DNA of 15,307 nt. Origin: TWA4 sp964613155. Its GTDB lineage: Bacteria > Bacillota > Clostridia > Lachnospirales > Lachnospiraceae. Below the pieces are notes generated by a model, which was not told the origin of the DNA, did no database searches, and saw nothing but the letters and a program-made list of their open reading frames with translations. Of the stretch, positions 1 through 7,064 are shown one piece after another. Both the position numbers and the translations under genes were made by a program. The DNA is taken from the NCBI GenBank assembly GCA_964613155.1, contig CAZTHP010000063.1, positions 1-15,307 of the forward strand. The letters are read 5' to 3'. The stretch's first letter is position 1, and each line of letters starts with the position of its first letter.

Positions 1-2241
1 TGCTATCTGCGCACAACGTATCCGGAAGATTTTTATCTCGGCAGTTTGGCAGGACAGATGAAAAATGTCAGAATGCAGGATTGTTCCAGTGAAGCAGTTG
101 TAGAAGCAATCGTAAGCGGTGCTTCAAAAGAAGCGGCGAAAGGATATAGCTATATTGGTGGGCTTGTAGGCTACAGTGGTGTGGATCGAAGTATTGGCTC
201 ACAGTATATGGCTATGCAGAACGTTGTGTTTTCTGGTCAGGTTTTGGTAACTGGATATACGAATCCCAATAGTAAGCGGATTTCAGTAGGCGGTGCAGCA
301 GGTTTGTGCAATGGTGTGATGGCAGATTGTCAAAATGCTGGAGAAATCAAAGTATTTGAAAAATCTGCAACTGACGGTAAGGATGCGCTTTCCTTCTATG
401 TAGGAGGCATTGCAGGAAGCGGTCATTATGTGCGCCAATGTGTCAATCTTGGAAAATTGTATCTGGATGTGGGAAAGAGCAGGGTTCATACTGGCGGTAT
501 TATAAGCTGGACTACGGGAAGCGGCGCTTCTTCTTCCGATAATGAAGTACGCCATTGCCAAAACAGCGGGCAGATTCAGATAGCGAGTGCTGCAAGTGCC
601 GTGATCGCCGGAATTGCATATGGACAAACACCTGTGATCGGCAGTGTGAATCTGGGCGAGCTGGATTATGAAGGAACTGGTGAATGTTTGATCTATCACG
701 TGAGTTCCGGAACCTGGGCTCTTTCTCAGGTGAAAAACTACTATTTAGAAGGAAGCGTATCCGCCAAGAATCAGTCCCATGTAGAGGCGGTAGAAAATAG
801 TATCGGATTTACGAAAGAAACTCTGTCTGCGGAAGCAATCTGGAACTTAAATGTTCTTCCGGATTCGCAAAAAAGTGCGGAAATCTGGGCAATGGGGGAT
901 GGAATCCCTGTTTATGCAGACGAAGATCATCCGGTAATTTATGCCGCTTATTTTAAAGAGGCACTGGGAAATACGGTAAGCCTTTCCTGTAACGATGAAG
1001 TATATGGAAAAAATACGGCATATTTTACAGCAGGCAGCAACTTAATGCTTTCCATCAGCCGTGATTGTTATTTCAAAAAAGCAATCGTAAATGGCGTAGA
1101 CTATACGGATACGCTGGACATGGAGACTAACTTTGAACTGCCGATGAAGTCTGGAAATGTGGCGATTGAAACAGAAGTCGTATCCGCAGAAGCCGGTGAG
1201 GTGATCGAACTGATCCAGGAACTGGAAGCGCTTCTGGATGAACGTTTGAGTACCGATACAGTATTTATTGAGACCAAACAAGCTTATGATGCGCTGACAA
1301 AGGAACAGCAGGAAGAGGTTGGCGAAGAATATCTGAGCGTGATCCGGATTGCTGCGGAAGATAATCGATTTACCGTAACCTTAGATCAGGATCGTTATGT
1401 CTACGATGGACAGGCTCATTGTCCTGCTGTTATGGTAAGCAGTGGAACCCTTGATCTGGTGGAAGGGCAGGATTATACACTGCGCTATTACCATAATGTC
1501 GAGGCTGGTACAGCAATGGTCAAGGTTGTCCTGAAAGGTATTTATTCGGGATCGGTAAAGGAATATTTCACGATCGAAGCAGCAGATTTGGAGGATTATC
1601 AGGTAACGCTGGAAAAATCCTATCGCCATACCGGAAAGAAAATCTGTCCGCTTCCAGTAGTCAGCCAGGGAACGGTGAAATTGGTTCGCAATGTCGATTA
1701 TACGCTTACGTATCAGAATCATGTGAATCCGGGTACGGCAAAGGTGATCGTCAAAGGAACTGGCAATTATCAGGGAACGATAACAGCGAATTTCCGGATT
1801 TCTGCTGCGAAAGGAAAGAGCTACACCGTAGACAAATTGGTGTACCAGGTTCTGACAGAAGCAGCAGCTGGAGGAACGGTAAAAGTAACGGGTGCTTCCA
1901 ATCAGAAAGTAACCAGTGTAACGATTCCGTCTTCGATTAAAATCGGAAAAGATACCTATAAAGTAACGGAAATTGGTGCCAATGCTTTTAAAAATTACAA
2001 ATCTCTGACCAGCGTGACGATTGGTAATCAAGTTACGACGATCGGGAAAAACGCGTTTTGGGGAGACAGCAAATGTAAGAAGATTGTGATTACTTCTAAA
2101 AAACTTACATCGGTTGGCAGCAATGCATGGAAAGGAATCCATAAAAATGCGGTTATTCAGGTACCTTCTGCGAAATTAAAGAGTTATCAGAAATTATTGA
2201 AAAACAAAGGGCAGGAAAAAACTGTCGTGATCAAGAAGTAG
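1..2241 (+). CDS. Surface protein with GLUG repeats, B-repeat, MBG-like Ig domains and LRR_5 C-terminus (5' end outside window)
   Basis: The frame is open from the first base, so the true start and any signal peptide lie to the left; an internal TTG at 46 is not a credible start. Using window codons, residues 1-255 hold GLUG-type beta-helix repeats (YIGGLVGYSG, YVGGIAGSG) alternating with turns such as DCQNAGEI, QCVNLGKL and HCQNSGQI. Residues 315-396 resemble a divergent InlB B-repeat. Residues 397-455 are a helical spacer with the YDALTKEQQ motif. Residues 455-527 and 530-602 are two MBG-like Ig domains (DYTLRYYHN and DYTLTYQNH, then G-TA-V-V-KG). Residues 609-746 are BspA-type LRR_5 (VTIPSSIKIG, ITSKKLTSVG) ending VVIKK. 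No LPXTG, SLH or transmembrane anchor is seen. The order of domains matches the next gene, so the two look like tandem paralogues. Such proteins are usually surface adhesins or ligand binders; the ligand is unknown. Confidence 0.85.
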   Translation, partial: CYLRTTYPEDFYLGSLAGQMKNVRMQDCSSEAVVEAIVSGASKEAAKGYSYIGGLVGYSGVDRSIGSQYMAMQNVVFSGQVLVTGYTNPNSKRISVGGAAGLCNGVMADCQNAGEIKVFEKSATDGKDALSFYVGGIAGSGHYVRQCVNLGKLYLDVGKSRVHTGGIISWTTGSGASSSDNEVRHCQNSGQIQIASAASAVIAGIAYGQTPVIGSVNLGELDYEGTGECLIYHVSSGTWALSQVKNYYLEGSVSAKNQSHVEAVENSIGFTKETLSAEAIWNLNVLPDSQKSAEIWAMGDGIPVYADEDHPVIYAAYFKEALGNTVSLSCNDEVYGKNTAYFTAGSNLMLSISRDCYFKKAIVNGVDYTDTLDMETNFELPMKSGNVAIETEVVSAEAGEVIELIQELEALLDERLSTDTVFIETKQAYDALTKEQQEEVGEEYLSVIRIAAEDNRFTVTLDQDRYVYDGQAHCPAVMVSSGTLDLVEGQDYTLRYYHNVEAGTAMVKVVLKGIYSGSVKEYFTIEAADLEDYQVTLEKSYRHTGKKICPLPVVSQGTVKLVRNVDYTLTYQNHVNPGTAKVIVKGTGNYQGTITANFRISAAKGKSYTVDKLVYQVLTEAAAGGTVKVTGASNQKVTSVTIPSSIKIGKDTYKVTEIGANAFKNYKSLTSVTIGNQVTTIGKNAFWGDSKCKKIVITSKKLTSVGSNAWKGIHKNAVIQVPSAKLKSYQKLLKNKGQEKTVVIKK

Positions 2242-2253
2242 GGAGAGAGCGTT

Positions 2254-4929
2254 ATGGAGAACAGAAAAAGCAATGCAAAAGGGAAGCAGAAAATCGTTCT
2301 GGTTGTTTTGACCGCGCTGCTCCTTACTTTTCCACAAAGCCTGGTACAGGCCAAATATAGCAGCTTGCCCGCACAGAAAGTGAATCTGACGGCTGAGGAT
2401 GCTCGTGCAGCAGAGCCAGATGCAACGATTCCAGAGGGAATGGCAGGTGAGGGTACGGCAGAAGCACCGTATCAGATCACAGCGGTCGAGCAGCTGCAAT
2501 ATATGGCAGCAAAGATCAAAAATGGTGTCACCTACGCGGGGATTCATTTCCAGTTAATGAATGACCTGGATTTAAAAGAACGGGCATGGGATGCATTGGG
2601 CGGCAATGGAAAAAACTCCCAGTATTTTTCCGGGCTGTTTGATGGTGCGCAGCATACGATAACAGGATTGTATATTAACAGTGCAGATTCGTATGAAGGT
2701 TTCTTTGGTTATACAGTCGGCGGAAGCATCCGAAATCTGACGATTGAAGGAACCGTGCATGGTTCTGGTGACTGCGTAGGCGGTTTGACCGGTGCAATTC
2801 GAGGCACCCGGATTGAAAATTGCACCTCCCGTGTTACCGTGGTTTCCTATGGAGAAAAAGTCGGCGGAATCGCCGGAGAAGGAAATGGAACCATTCAAAA
2901 TTGTATCAATGAGGGCACAATTACGGCAAAAGGAAACTACGTTGGCGGAATCACCGGATATATGAGTGATAGGGGAAGTATCATCGCTAATTGTATTAAC
3001 CGGGGAGAAATCACCGGAGAAAGTATCGTTGGCGGCGTAATCGGTGCGTCTTATCAGGCCTTTTCGAATTGCAGCAATGAAGGAAGCGTTACGGGCGAAT
3101 TGGATGTAAAAATCGGAGGCGTTGTTGGTTTTTCCATCACAACGGTATCTCATTGTGCCAATACAGGAACGATTTCAGCAAAATCCGCCAGTAATTCTTC
3201 GGAAGCATGTGTAGGCGGAATTGCCGGAATTTCTCGTGCGATCGGTTACTGTCACAATCAAGGAACCGTTACAGGATTTTCCAAAACGGCAACCGGAGGC
3301 ATTATAGGAGCAGTCGAAAGACTTTCTGGTATTACGCGACTTCCGTGGGTTTACAGCAATTATAATGAAGGATCTGTTGTGGGAGGCGGAAAAACAGCAG
3401 GTGCCATTGCCGGTGCAGATGGGAATGTAAATCATCCCAATGAAGCGAATGCAGAGATGGCAGTTGCAAATTATTACACCAAGGGTTCTGCCAAACAGGG
3501 AATTGGCGGCTATATCGGTGATTTTACCTACTGCCAGACTGATGAACACTTTGCGTCAATGACACTGGATGAATTGTGGCTGTTCAATACTGCCAATGAA
3601 TTATATGAAAATCGAGGCGATTGGGTTCTGACGGAAGATGGAATCCGGCTGTCCGATGCCGATCATCCAGGAATGTTTAAGCTTCAGGTCAATCAGGGAA
3701 ATGAAAAAATTCTGTATGTATATAGCGACGGAACTCTTTATACGAGTAAATCCGGTTATTTAAAAGGCGGAAGTACCTTGCTGTTAGAGTGTCGGGAAGG
3801 TTATGAGTTTGAAACCCTGTCAATCAATGGAGAGCAGATTGCAGACGTTCAGTATCAGAGCCGCTACGAATGGATCTTAGAAAATCGGGATATGACGATT
3901 GAGGCAACGTTTACCAGTGAAGGAATTGCAGCGACGACAGAGGCGATTGCAGCAATTGGTGAAACCATTACAACGGACAGTCGAAAGTTGGTCGATACGG
4001 CAAGAGAAGCCTATGAAGATCTCACCTGGAGAGAAAAACGGCTGATGGGAGAAGAACCCGTTGCCGTTTTAGAGGCGGCTGAAACGATGCTGGACTATCT
4101 GGAATCCTTCCAGGTTGAACTTGCGCAGACGAGTATGCCTTATAATGGTCAGCCCAGACAGCCTGCGATGACACTGCGGCAAAAGACGGAAACGGGTCTG
4201 GTCGATCTGGTACGTGGATTGGATTATTCGGTTGAATACAGCGATAATGTACAGGCCGGTACAGCCATGGGAGAGATTTCTCTCTGGGGAGATTATCAGT
4301 CAAAAGGAAAAATTCGCTTCCGTTTTACTGTGAAAGCAACTCCTTTGAAAACTTGTACGATTTCCTTAAAAACAACGTCCTATACGCATAACGGAAAAGC
4401 ACGGAAACCATCGGTAACGGTGAAAAGCGATGGAGCCGTTTTGAAAAATGGCACGGATTATAAAGTGAGCTACAGCTCCAATGTCAATCCCGGCACTGGA
4501 AAAGTGACGATAACCGGTATCGGAAATGTAAGCGGAAGTGTAACGAAAACCTTTAAAATTCAGGCCGCAAAAGGAAAAACCTACACCGTAGGAGATTTGA
4601 AGTATAAGGTAACTGCTGTTGGCAGTAAGGGAACCGTGTCAGTAGCAGGTGTTAAGGACAAAAAACTGAAAAAAGTAACCATCCCGGCTTCGGTTAAGAT
4701 TGGAAAGGATACTTATACTGTCAATCAAGTCGAAAAGAATGCATTGGCGAACTGTAAGAATCTAAAGGATATTACCGTCAAGAGTACGAAGATCAAGTCT
4801 GTCGGGGCAAATGCGCTGAAAGGCATTTACAAAAAGGCTGTGATAAAAGTACCGTCCTCCAAGTATAAAACGTATGCAAAATTATTTGCAAATAAAGGAC
4901 AGGCAAAGACAGTCGTGATCAAAAAGTAA
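2254..4929 (+). CDS. Secreted surface protein with GLUG repeats, B-repeat, MBG-like Ig domains and LRR_5 C-terminus
   Basis: The ATG follows the previous stop by 12 bp, with GGGAGAG (2241-2247) as ribosome binding site. A signal peptide is clear: basic N-terminus (KGKQK), hydrophobic core IVLVVLTALLLTF, probable cleavage after VQA (residue 33). Residues 60-400 are GLUG/beta-helix repeats, with at least six copies of a turn like NCINEGTIT, NCINRGEIT, NCSNEGSVT, HCANTGTIS and YCHNQGTVT, each preceded by VGGI-G. Residues 473-557 form a divergent InlB B-repeat-like domain, 558-617 a helical spacer (AYEDLTWREKRL), 618-695 and 698-774 two MBG-like Ig domains (DYKVSYSSNVNPGTGKVTI in the second), and 778-891 a short LRR_5 region with the shared terminal cassette ending VVIKK. 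No sorting signal is visible, so cell attachment is unexplained. It probably acts as an extracellular adhesin or ligand-capture protein; the function is inferred only from domain type. Confidence 0.88.
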   Translation: MENRKSNAKGKQKIVLVVLTALLLTFPQSLVQAKYSSLPAQKVNLTAEDARAAEPDATIPEGMAGEGTAEAPYQITAVEQLQYMAAKIKNGVTYAGIHFQLMNDLDLKERAWDALGGNGKNSQYFSGLFDGAQHTITGLYINSADSYEGFFGYTVGGSIRNLTIEGTVHGSGDCVGGLTGAIRGTRIENCTSRVTVVSYGEKVGGIAGEGNGTIQNCINEGTITAKGNYVGGITGYMSDRGSIIANCINRGEITGESIVGGVIGASYQAFSNCSNEGSVTGELDVKIGGVVGFSITTVSHCANTGTISAKSASNSSEACVGGIAGISRAIGYCHNQGTVTGFSKTATGGIIGAVERLSGITRLPWVYSNYNEGSVVGGGKTAGAIAGADGNVNHPNEANAEMAVANYYTKGSAKQGIGGYIGDFTYCQTDEHFASMTLDELWLFNTANELYENRGDWVLTEDGIRLSDADHPGMFKLQVNQGNEKILYVYSDGTLYTSKSGYLKGGSTLLLECREGYEFETLSINGEQIADVQYQSRYEWILENRDMTIEATFTSEGIAATTEAIAAIGETITTDSRKLVDTAREAYEDLTWREKRLMGEEPVAVLEAAETMLDYLESFQVELAQTSMPYNGQPRQPAMTLRQKTETGLVDLVRGLDYSVEYSDNVQAGTAMGEISLWGDYQSKGKIRFRFTVKATPLKTCTISLKTTSYTHNGKARKPSVTVKSDGAVLKNGTDYKVSYSSNVNPGTGKVTITGIGNVSGSVTKTFKIQAAKGKTYTVGDLKYKVTAVGSKGTVSVAGVKDKKLKKVTIPASVKIGKDTYTVNQVEKNALANCKNLKDITVKSTKIKSVGANALKGIYKKAVIKVPSSKYKTYAKLFANKGQAKTVVIKK

Positions 4930-4996
4930 GTGACAGAGAGCTATAGAAAGTGGTCACAAAGTAAGTGACAGGGAAACCATAGAAAGTGGTTACAAA
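4926..4996 (+). repeat. Two-copy imperfect tandem repeat (35 and 36 bp) between the second surface gene and the exbB-like gene
   Basis: Copy 1 (4926-4960) and copy 2 (4961-4996) both begin GTAAGTGACAG and both contain ATAGAAAGTGGT followed by CACAAA or TACAAA. The first copy contains the TAA stop codon of the upstream gene. In each copy a GTGAC at the left can pair with GTCAC (copy 1) or GTTAC (copy 2, through a G-U pair) at the right. A third partial start, GTAAG, occurs at 5008 next to the ribosome binding site of the downstream gene. No convincing promoter was seen in the 95-bp gap. It may be a recent duplication with no role, or an RNA structure that adjusts expression of the motor genes relative to the surface proteins. 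Confidence 0.7.
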
Positions 4997-5024
4997 ATAA
5001 AAGAGAAGTAAGAGGACATTTAAA

Positions 5025-5669
5025 ATGGAGACAATATGGATCAATAATCTGCTGCGAACCATTGTAGGGGCACTTGAAACCCCCGTAATTCTTGTGCTGA
5101 TGGTATTATTGGCAGCAACCATTATCATTGTAGGAAGTTTATTGGTAGAAACCTTTACCGAGCGTCGGCTGATGAAGGAAAAAATTCCGGTATTTGTTAC
5201 AACGCTTCAAGAAAAAAGCGTAGAGCAGCAAAAAGGACTGATTCAAAAATGCGGACTGCTGACCAGACAAAAAGAAGTGCTGATCTATCTTCTGGATCAT
5301 GCGGGATTACCGGCAGAAGAACGGGAAAGTCTGGCCAAGCAGCTGTTATATGAAGAAGAACAGCGTTATCAGAAAACGATTACCATTACCGATGTGGTCG
5401 TGCGAATTGCGCCGATGTTCGGTCTGCTGGGTACCTTGATTCCGTTGGGACCGGGTCTGATCGCATTAAGTCAGGGGGATACCGCAACACTTTCCAAATC
5501 GCTGATGACAGCATTTGATACGACCGCAGCTGGTCTGATCGTAGCAGCGATTAACTTTTTAGTATCGACGATCCGAAAACGTTGGTATGATTCTTACGTT
5601 GTAGGTTTGGAGACGATCATGGAGATTCTTTTGGCAGAATTGAAGAAGGAGGATTGCGGCAAATGCTGA
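5025..5669 (+). CDS. MotA/TolQ/ExbB-family proton channel protein
   Basis: This 214-residue inner-membrane protein belongs to the ExbB/TolQ/MotA family, which forms the stator-like pentamer of proton-driven motors. Three membrane segments are visible: about 19-43, 124-149 and 163-184, with a cytoplasmic loop (44-122) between the first and second. The family signature is clear: APMFGLLGTL at 129-138, with Thr137 at the position of the conserved channel threonine in ExbB, and FDTTAAGLIVAAIN at 164-177, with Thr167 matching the second conserved threonine (ATAIGL in E. coli ExbB). The start ATG has AGAGG (5011-5015) about 9 bp upstream. Its end overlaps the next gene by 7 bp, which suggests translational coupling and co-assembly with that product. 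It lacks the large cytoplasmic region of flagellar MotA, and no flagellar genes are nearby, so an ExbB-like role fits better. The energised target is unknown. Confidence 0.93.
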   Translation: METIWINNLLRTIVGALETPVILVLMVLLAATIIIVGSLLVETFTERRLMKEKIPVFVTTLQEKSVEQQKGLIQKCGLLTRQKEVLIYLLDHAGLPAEERESLAKQLLYEEEQRYQKTITITDVVVRIAPMFGLLGTLIPLGPGLIALSQGDTATLSKSLMTAFDTTAAGLIVAAINFLVSTIRKRWYDSYVVGLETIMEILLAELKKEDCGKC

Positions 5670-6016
5670 GACGAACAGGGAGAAGGGGAAGTTTAAGCGG
5701 ATCAGAACCGGAAAATCCTATGGATGGTCTGACCAATTTATCCGATGTAATGCTGGTATTCTCCTGTGGACTGCTGCTGGCGTTGATCTTAAATTACAAT
5801 ATCAATGTTAGCGAGATGCCCAAGACCGAGGTCGAATACGATTATGAAATTGAGATGGCGGGAGAAGGCGAAGATTCGCAGAAAATGGAAGATGACTCCG
5901 GATTCCAGCAATTGGGAACGGTGTATGTAGATCCCAAAACCGGGAAAATGTATGTCGTAGATACCGTACCAGAAGATGCAGCGGGAGAAAGTACAGAGAA
6001 TCATGAAAGCAATTAA
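5663..6016 (+). CDS. DUF2149 protein, likely ExbD/TolR-type partner of the channel
   Basis: This is a 117-residue single-span membrane protein. ATG 5663 is chosen because AAGGAGG (5646-5652) sits 10 bp before it; the in-frame TTG at 5654 is too close to that site. A basic N-terminus (RRTGRRG) is followed by NPMDGLTNLSDVMLVFSCGL at 18-37, a membrane segment to about 44, then an acidic linker and a small C-terminal beta motif, GTVYVDPKTGKMYVV (85-99), which I recognise as typical of DUF2149. The string DVMLV with Asp28 at the start of the membrane segment matches the FIDVMLV motif of ExbD, whose Asp25 carries protons. DUF2149 proteins are known next to ExbB-type channels. Together these support an ExbD/TolR-equivalent role facing the cell exterior. 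It overlaps the channel gene by 7 bp and the following gene by 14 bp. Confidence 0.88.
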   Translation: MLRRTGRRGSLSGSEPENPMDGLTNLSDVMLVFSCGLLLALILNYNINVSEMPKTEVEYDYEIEMAGEGEDSQKMEDDSGFQQLGTVYVDPKTGKMYVVDTVPEDAAGESTENHESN

Positions 6017-7043
6017 ACGAAAAAAATGTCTGTATCTGCTGTTGGTGCTGCTGGTCGTTTTCCAATCAGCAGCGATCGTTTCCGCCGAACCGGAAAATCT
6101 GTATGAGGTAACCTTTAATGGTTTAAACGGTCTGGCAAGCGTAACGGTTCGAAACAGCGATACCGGTGTGGAAATGGAAAAAGTTTCCGATTCTGCGTAT
6201 TGTCTTCCTGTCGGCAGCTACGTGTATGAAATTTACTGGGAAGGTGAGCTGTATACAAATGGCGGTTTTCAGATCGTCGATGCGGCTCAGGTGATTGAAA
6301 TTGTGCTTCCAGATGAGGAAGAAAAGACACCGCCGGATGAGGAAGAACCGGATATTCAGCCGGGAGATGGCAGTCAGGATAATGATGATGGCGATTCCAA
6401 TGTAGATCAAGAAAATCCTGGATATACCGAAGGGGAGGATGAGATTTATGTGCAGCTTCCCGTTGACTTTGATCAGGATGGTGATGATCTCTATGCCGGC
6501 GGTAATGGTCAAGGCGGCAGTGAAAATGGTCAGGGCGGCAATGGCAATGGCGGAAGTGGTCAGGGCGGAAGCGGTACTGGCGGTGGTGGCTCCAATGCTG
6601 GCGGCAATGGCAGTGTCGATGGTACAGGTCAGGGCAATGCCGATGCCAACAATAGCGGCAATTCCCAGCAGAATACGCAGGAAAATGAGAAGGATCACAC
6701 CTCGGATACGTCGGAAAAGCCCAAGACTGAGGAGCCGAAAAAGCAGGATGGAACGGCGAAAGAGGATCGAAAGACAGGAGAACAGGACAGTAATCTGCAT
6801 GCCATGAGTCAGGATGGAACAAAAGAGCAGGAAAAGAGTACCTTAAAGGATCAGCTTCAAAATAAGCCGGGACTTTCGTATACGGAGGTAAAAATATCCG
6901 GTGAAGTGCCTCGTGCAGGAAGTGAAGGGGAGCAGAAAAGTGATGATCAGCTTCTGATTTGGGTAACTGCCCTGCTGACAGCAGGACTTTTATTTGGCGG
7001 TATGATCCAGCGTGGAATCCGTTTCCACATGAGCCTGCAATGA
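6003..7043 (+). CDS. Exported protein with N-terminal beta module, Gly-rich stalk and C-terminal membrane anchor
   Basis: I do not recognise a named family for the whole protein. ATG 6003 is preferred over ATG 5976 because it begins directly with a good signal peptide (MKAIKRKKCLYLLLVLLVVF, cleavage near VSA at residue 28) and has purine-rich sequence (GGGAG 5983-5987, CAGAGAA 5994-6000) upstream. Residues 31-103 form a predicted beta module (YEVTF, LPVGSYVYEI, GGFQIV) resembling the N-terminus of the 1403-residue protein two genes downstream. Residues 104-160 are acidic and Asp/Pro-rich, 165-220 Gly/Asn/Ser/Gln-rich, and 221-300 highly charged and Lys/Glu-rich. Residues 317-336 are one hydrophobic span followed by a short basic tail (QRGIRFHMSLQ), giving an N-out, C-in protein. 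There is no LPXTG. The overlap with the DUF2149 gene links it to the motor. A scaffold or force-transmitting role is inference. Confidence 0.82.
   Translation: MKAIKRKKCLYLLLVLLVVFQSAAIVSAEPENLYEVTFNGLNGLASVTVRNSDTGVEMEKVSDSAYCLPVGSYVYEIYWEGELYTNGGFQIVDAAQVIEIVLPDEEEKTPPDEEEPDIQPGDGSQDNDDGDSNVDQENPGYTEGEDEIYVQLPVDFDQDGDDLYAGGNGQGGSENGQGGNGNGGSGQGGSGTGGGGSNAGGNGSVDGTGQGNADANNSGNSQQNTQENEKDHTSDTSEKPKTEEPKKQDGTAKEDRKTGEQDSNLHAMSQDGTKEQEKSTLKDQLQNKPGLSYTEVKISGEVPRAGSEGEQKSDDQLLIWVTALLTAGLLFGGMIQRGIRFHMSLQ
6495..6656 (+). repeat. In-frame degenerate Gly-rich repeat coding for the stalk
   Basis: The DNA repeats GGTCA(A/G)GGCGGCA-like units at 6507, 6528 and 6558, with a weaker one at 6627, all spaced by multiples of three. 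They encode GQGGS, GQGGN, GQGGS and GQGNA within a Gly/Asn/Ser tract that lacks hydrophobic residues. Such tracts are flexible extracellular linkers. Slippage could change the linker length between strains. Confidence 0.75.
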
Positions 7044-7064
7044 AAGAGAGTGGGAATTTTAGAA

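Noticed and set aside
1381..2142. 253-codon minus-strand open frame
   Set aside because: It is antisense to the clearly recognisable MBG-like/LRR_5 region, has no domain and has an Arg/Ile/Cys/Ser-biased composition typical of a shadow frame.
5654..5662. TTG start for the DUF2149 gene
   Set aside because: The AAGGAGG site ends 1 bp before it; ATG 5663 has the proper 10-bp spacing.
5025..5669. Flagellar MotA stator
   Set aside because: No MotB peptidoglycan-binding partner or flagellar gene nearby; the partner is DUF2149 with an ExbD-like span.
5976..6002. ATG 5976 as start of the stalk gene
   Set aside because: It would add nine polar residues before the signal peptide and has a poorer upstream site than ATG 6003.
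6115..6822. Long minus-strand open frames (235 and 225 codons) opposite the stalk gene
   Set aside because: They arise from the repetitive Gly/Asn/Ser codons of the + strand gene, giving His/Arg- or Ile/Ala-rich products with no ribosome binding site.
7050..7064. GTG 7050 as start of the propeller gene
   Set aside because: It leaves almost no spacing for a ribosome binding site after the previous stop, and ATG 7065 gives a more typical signal peptide. The point is not fully settled.
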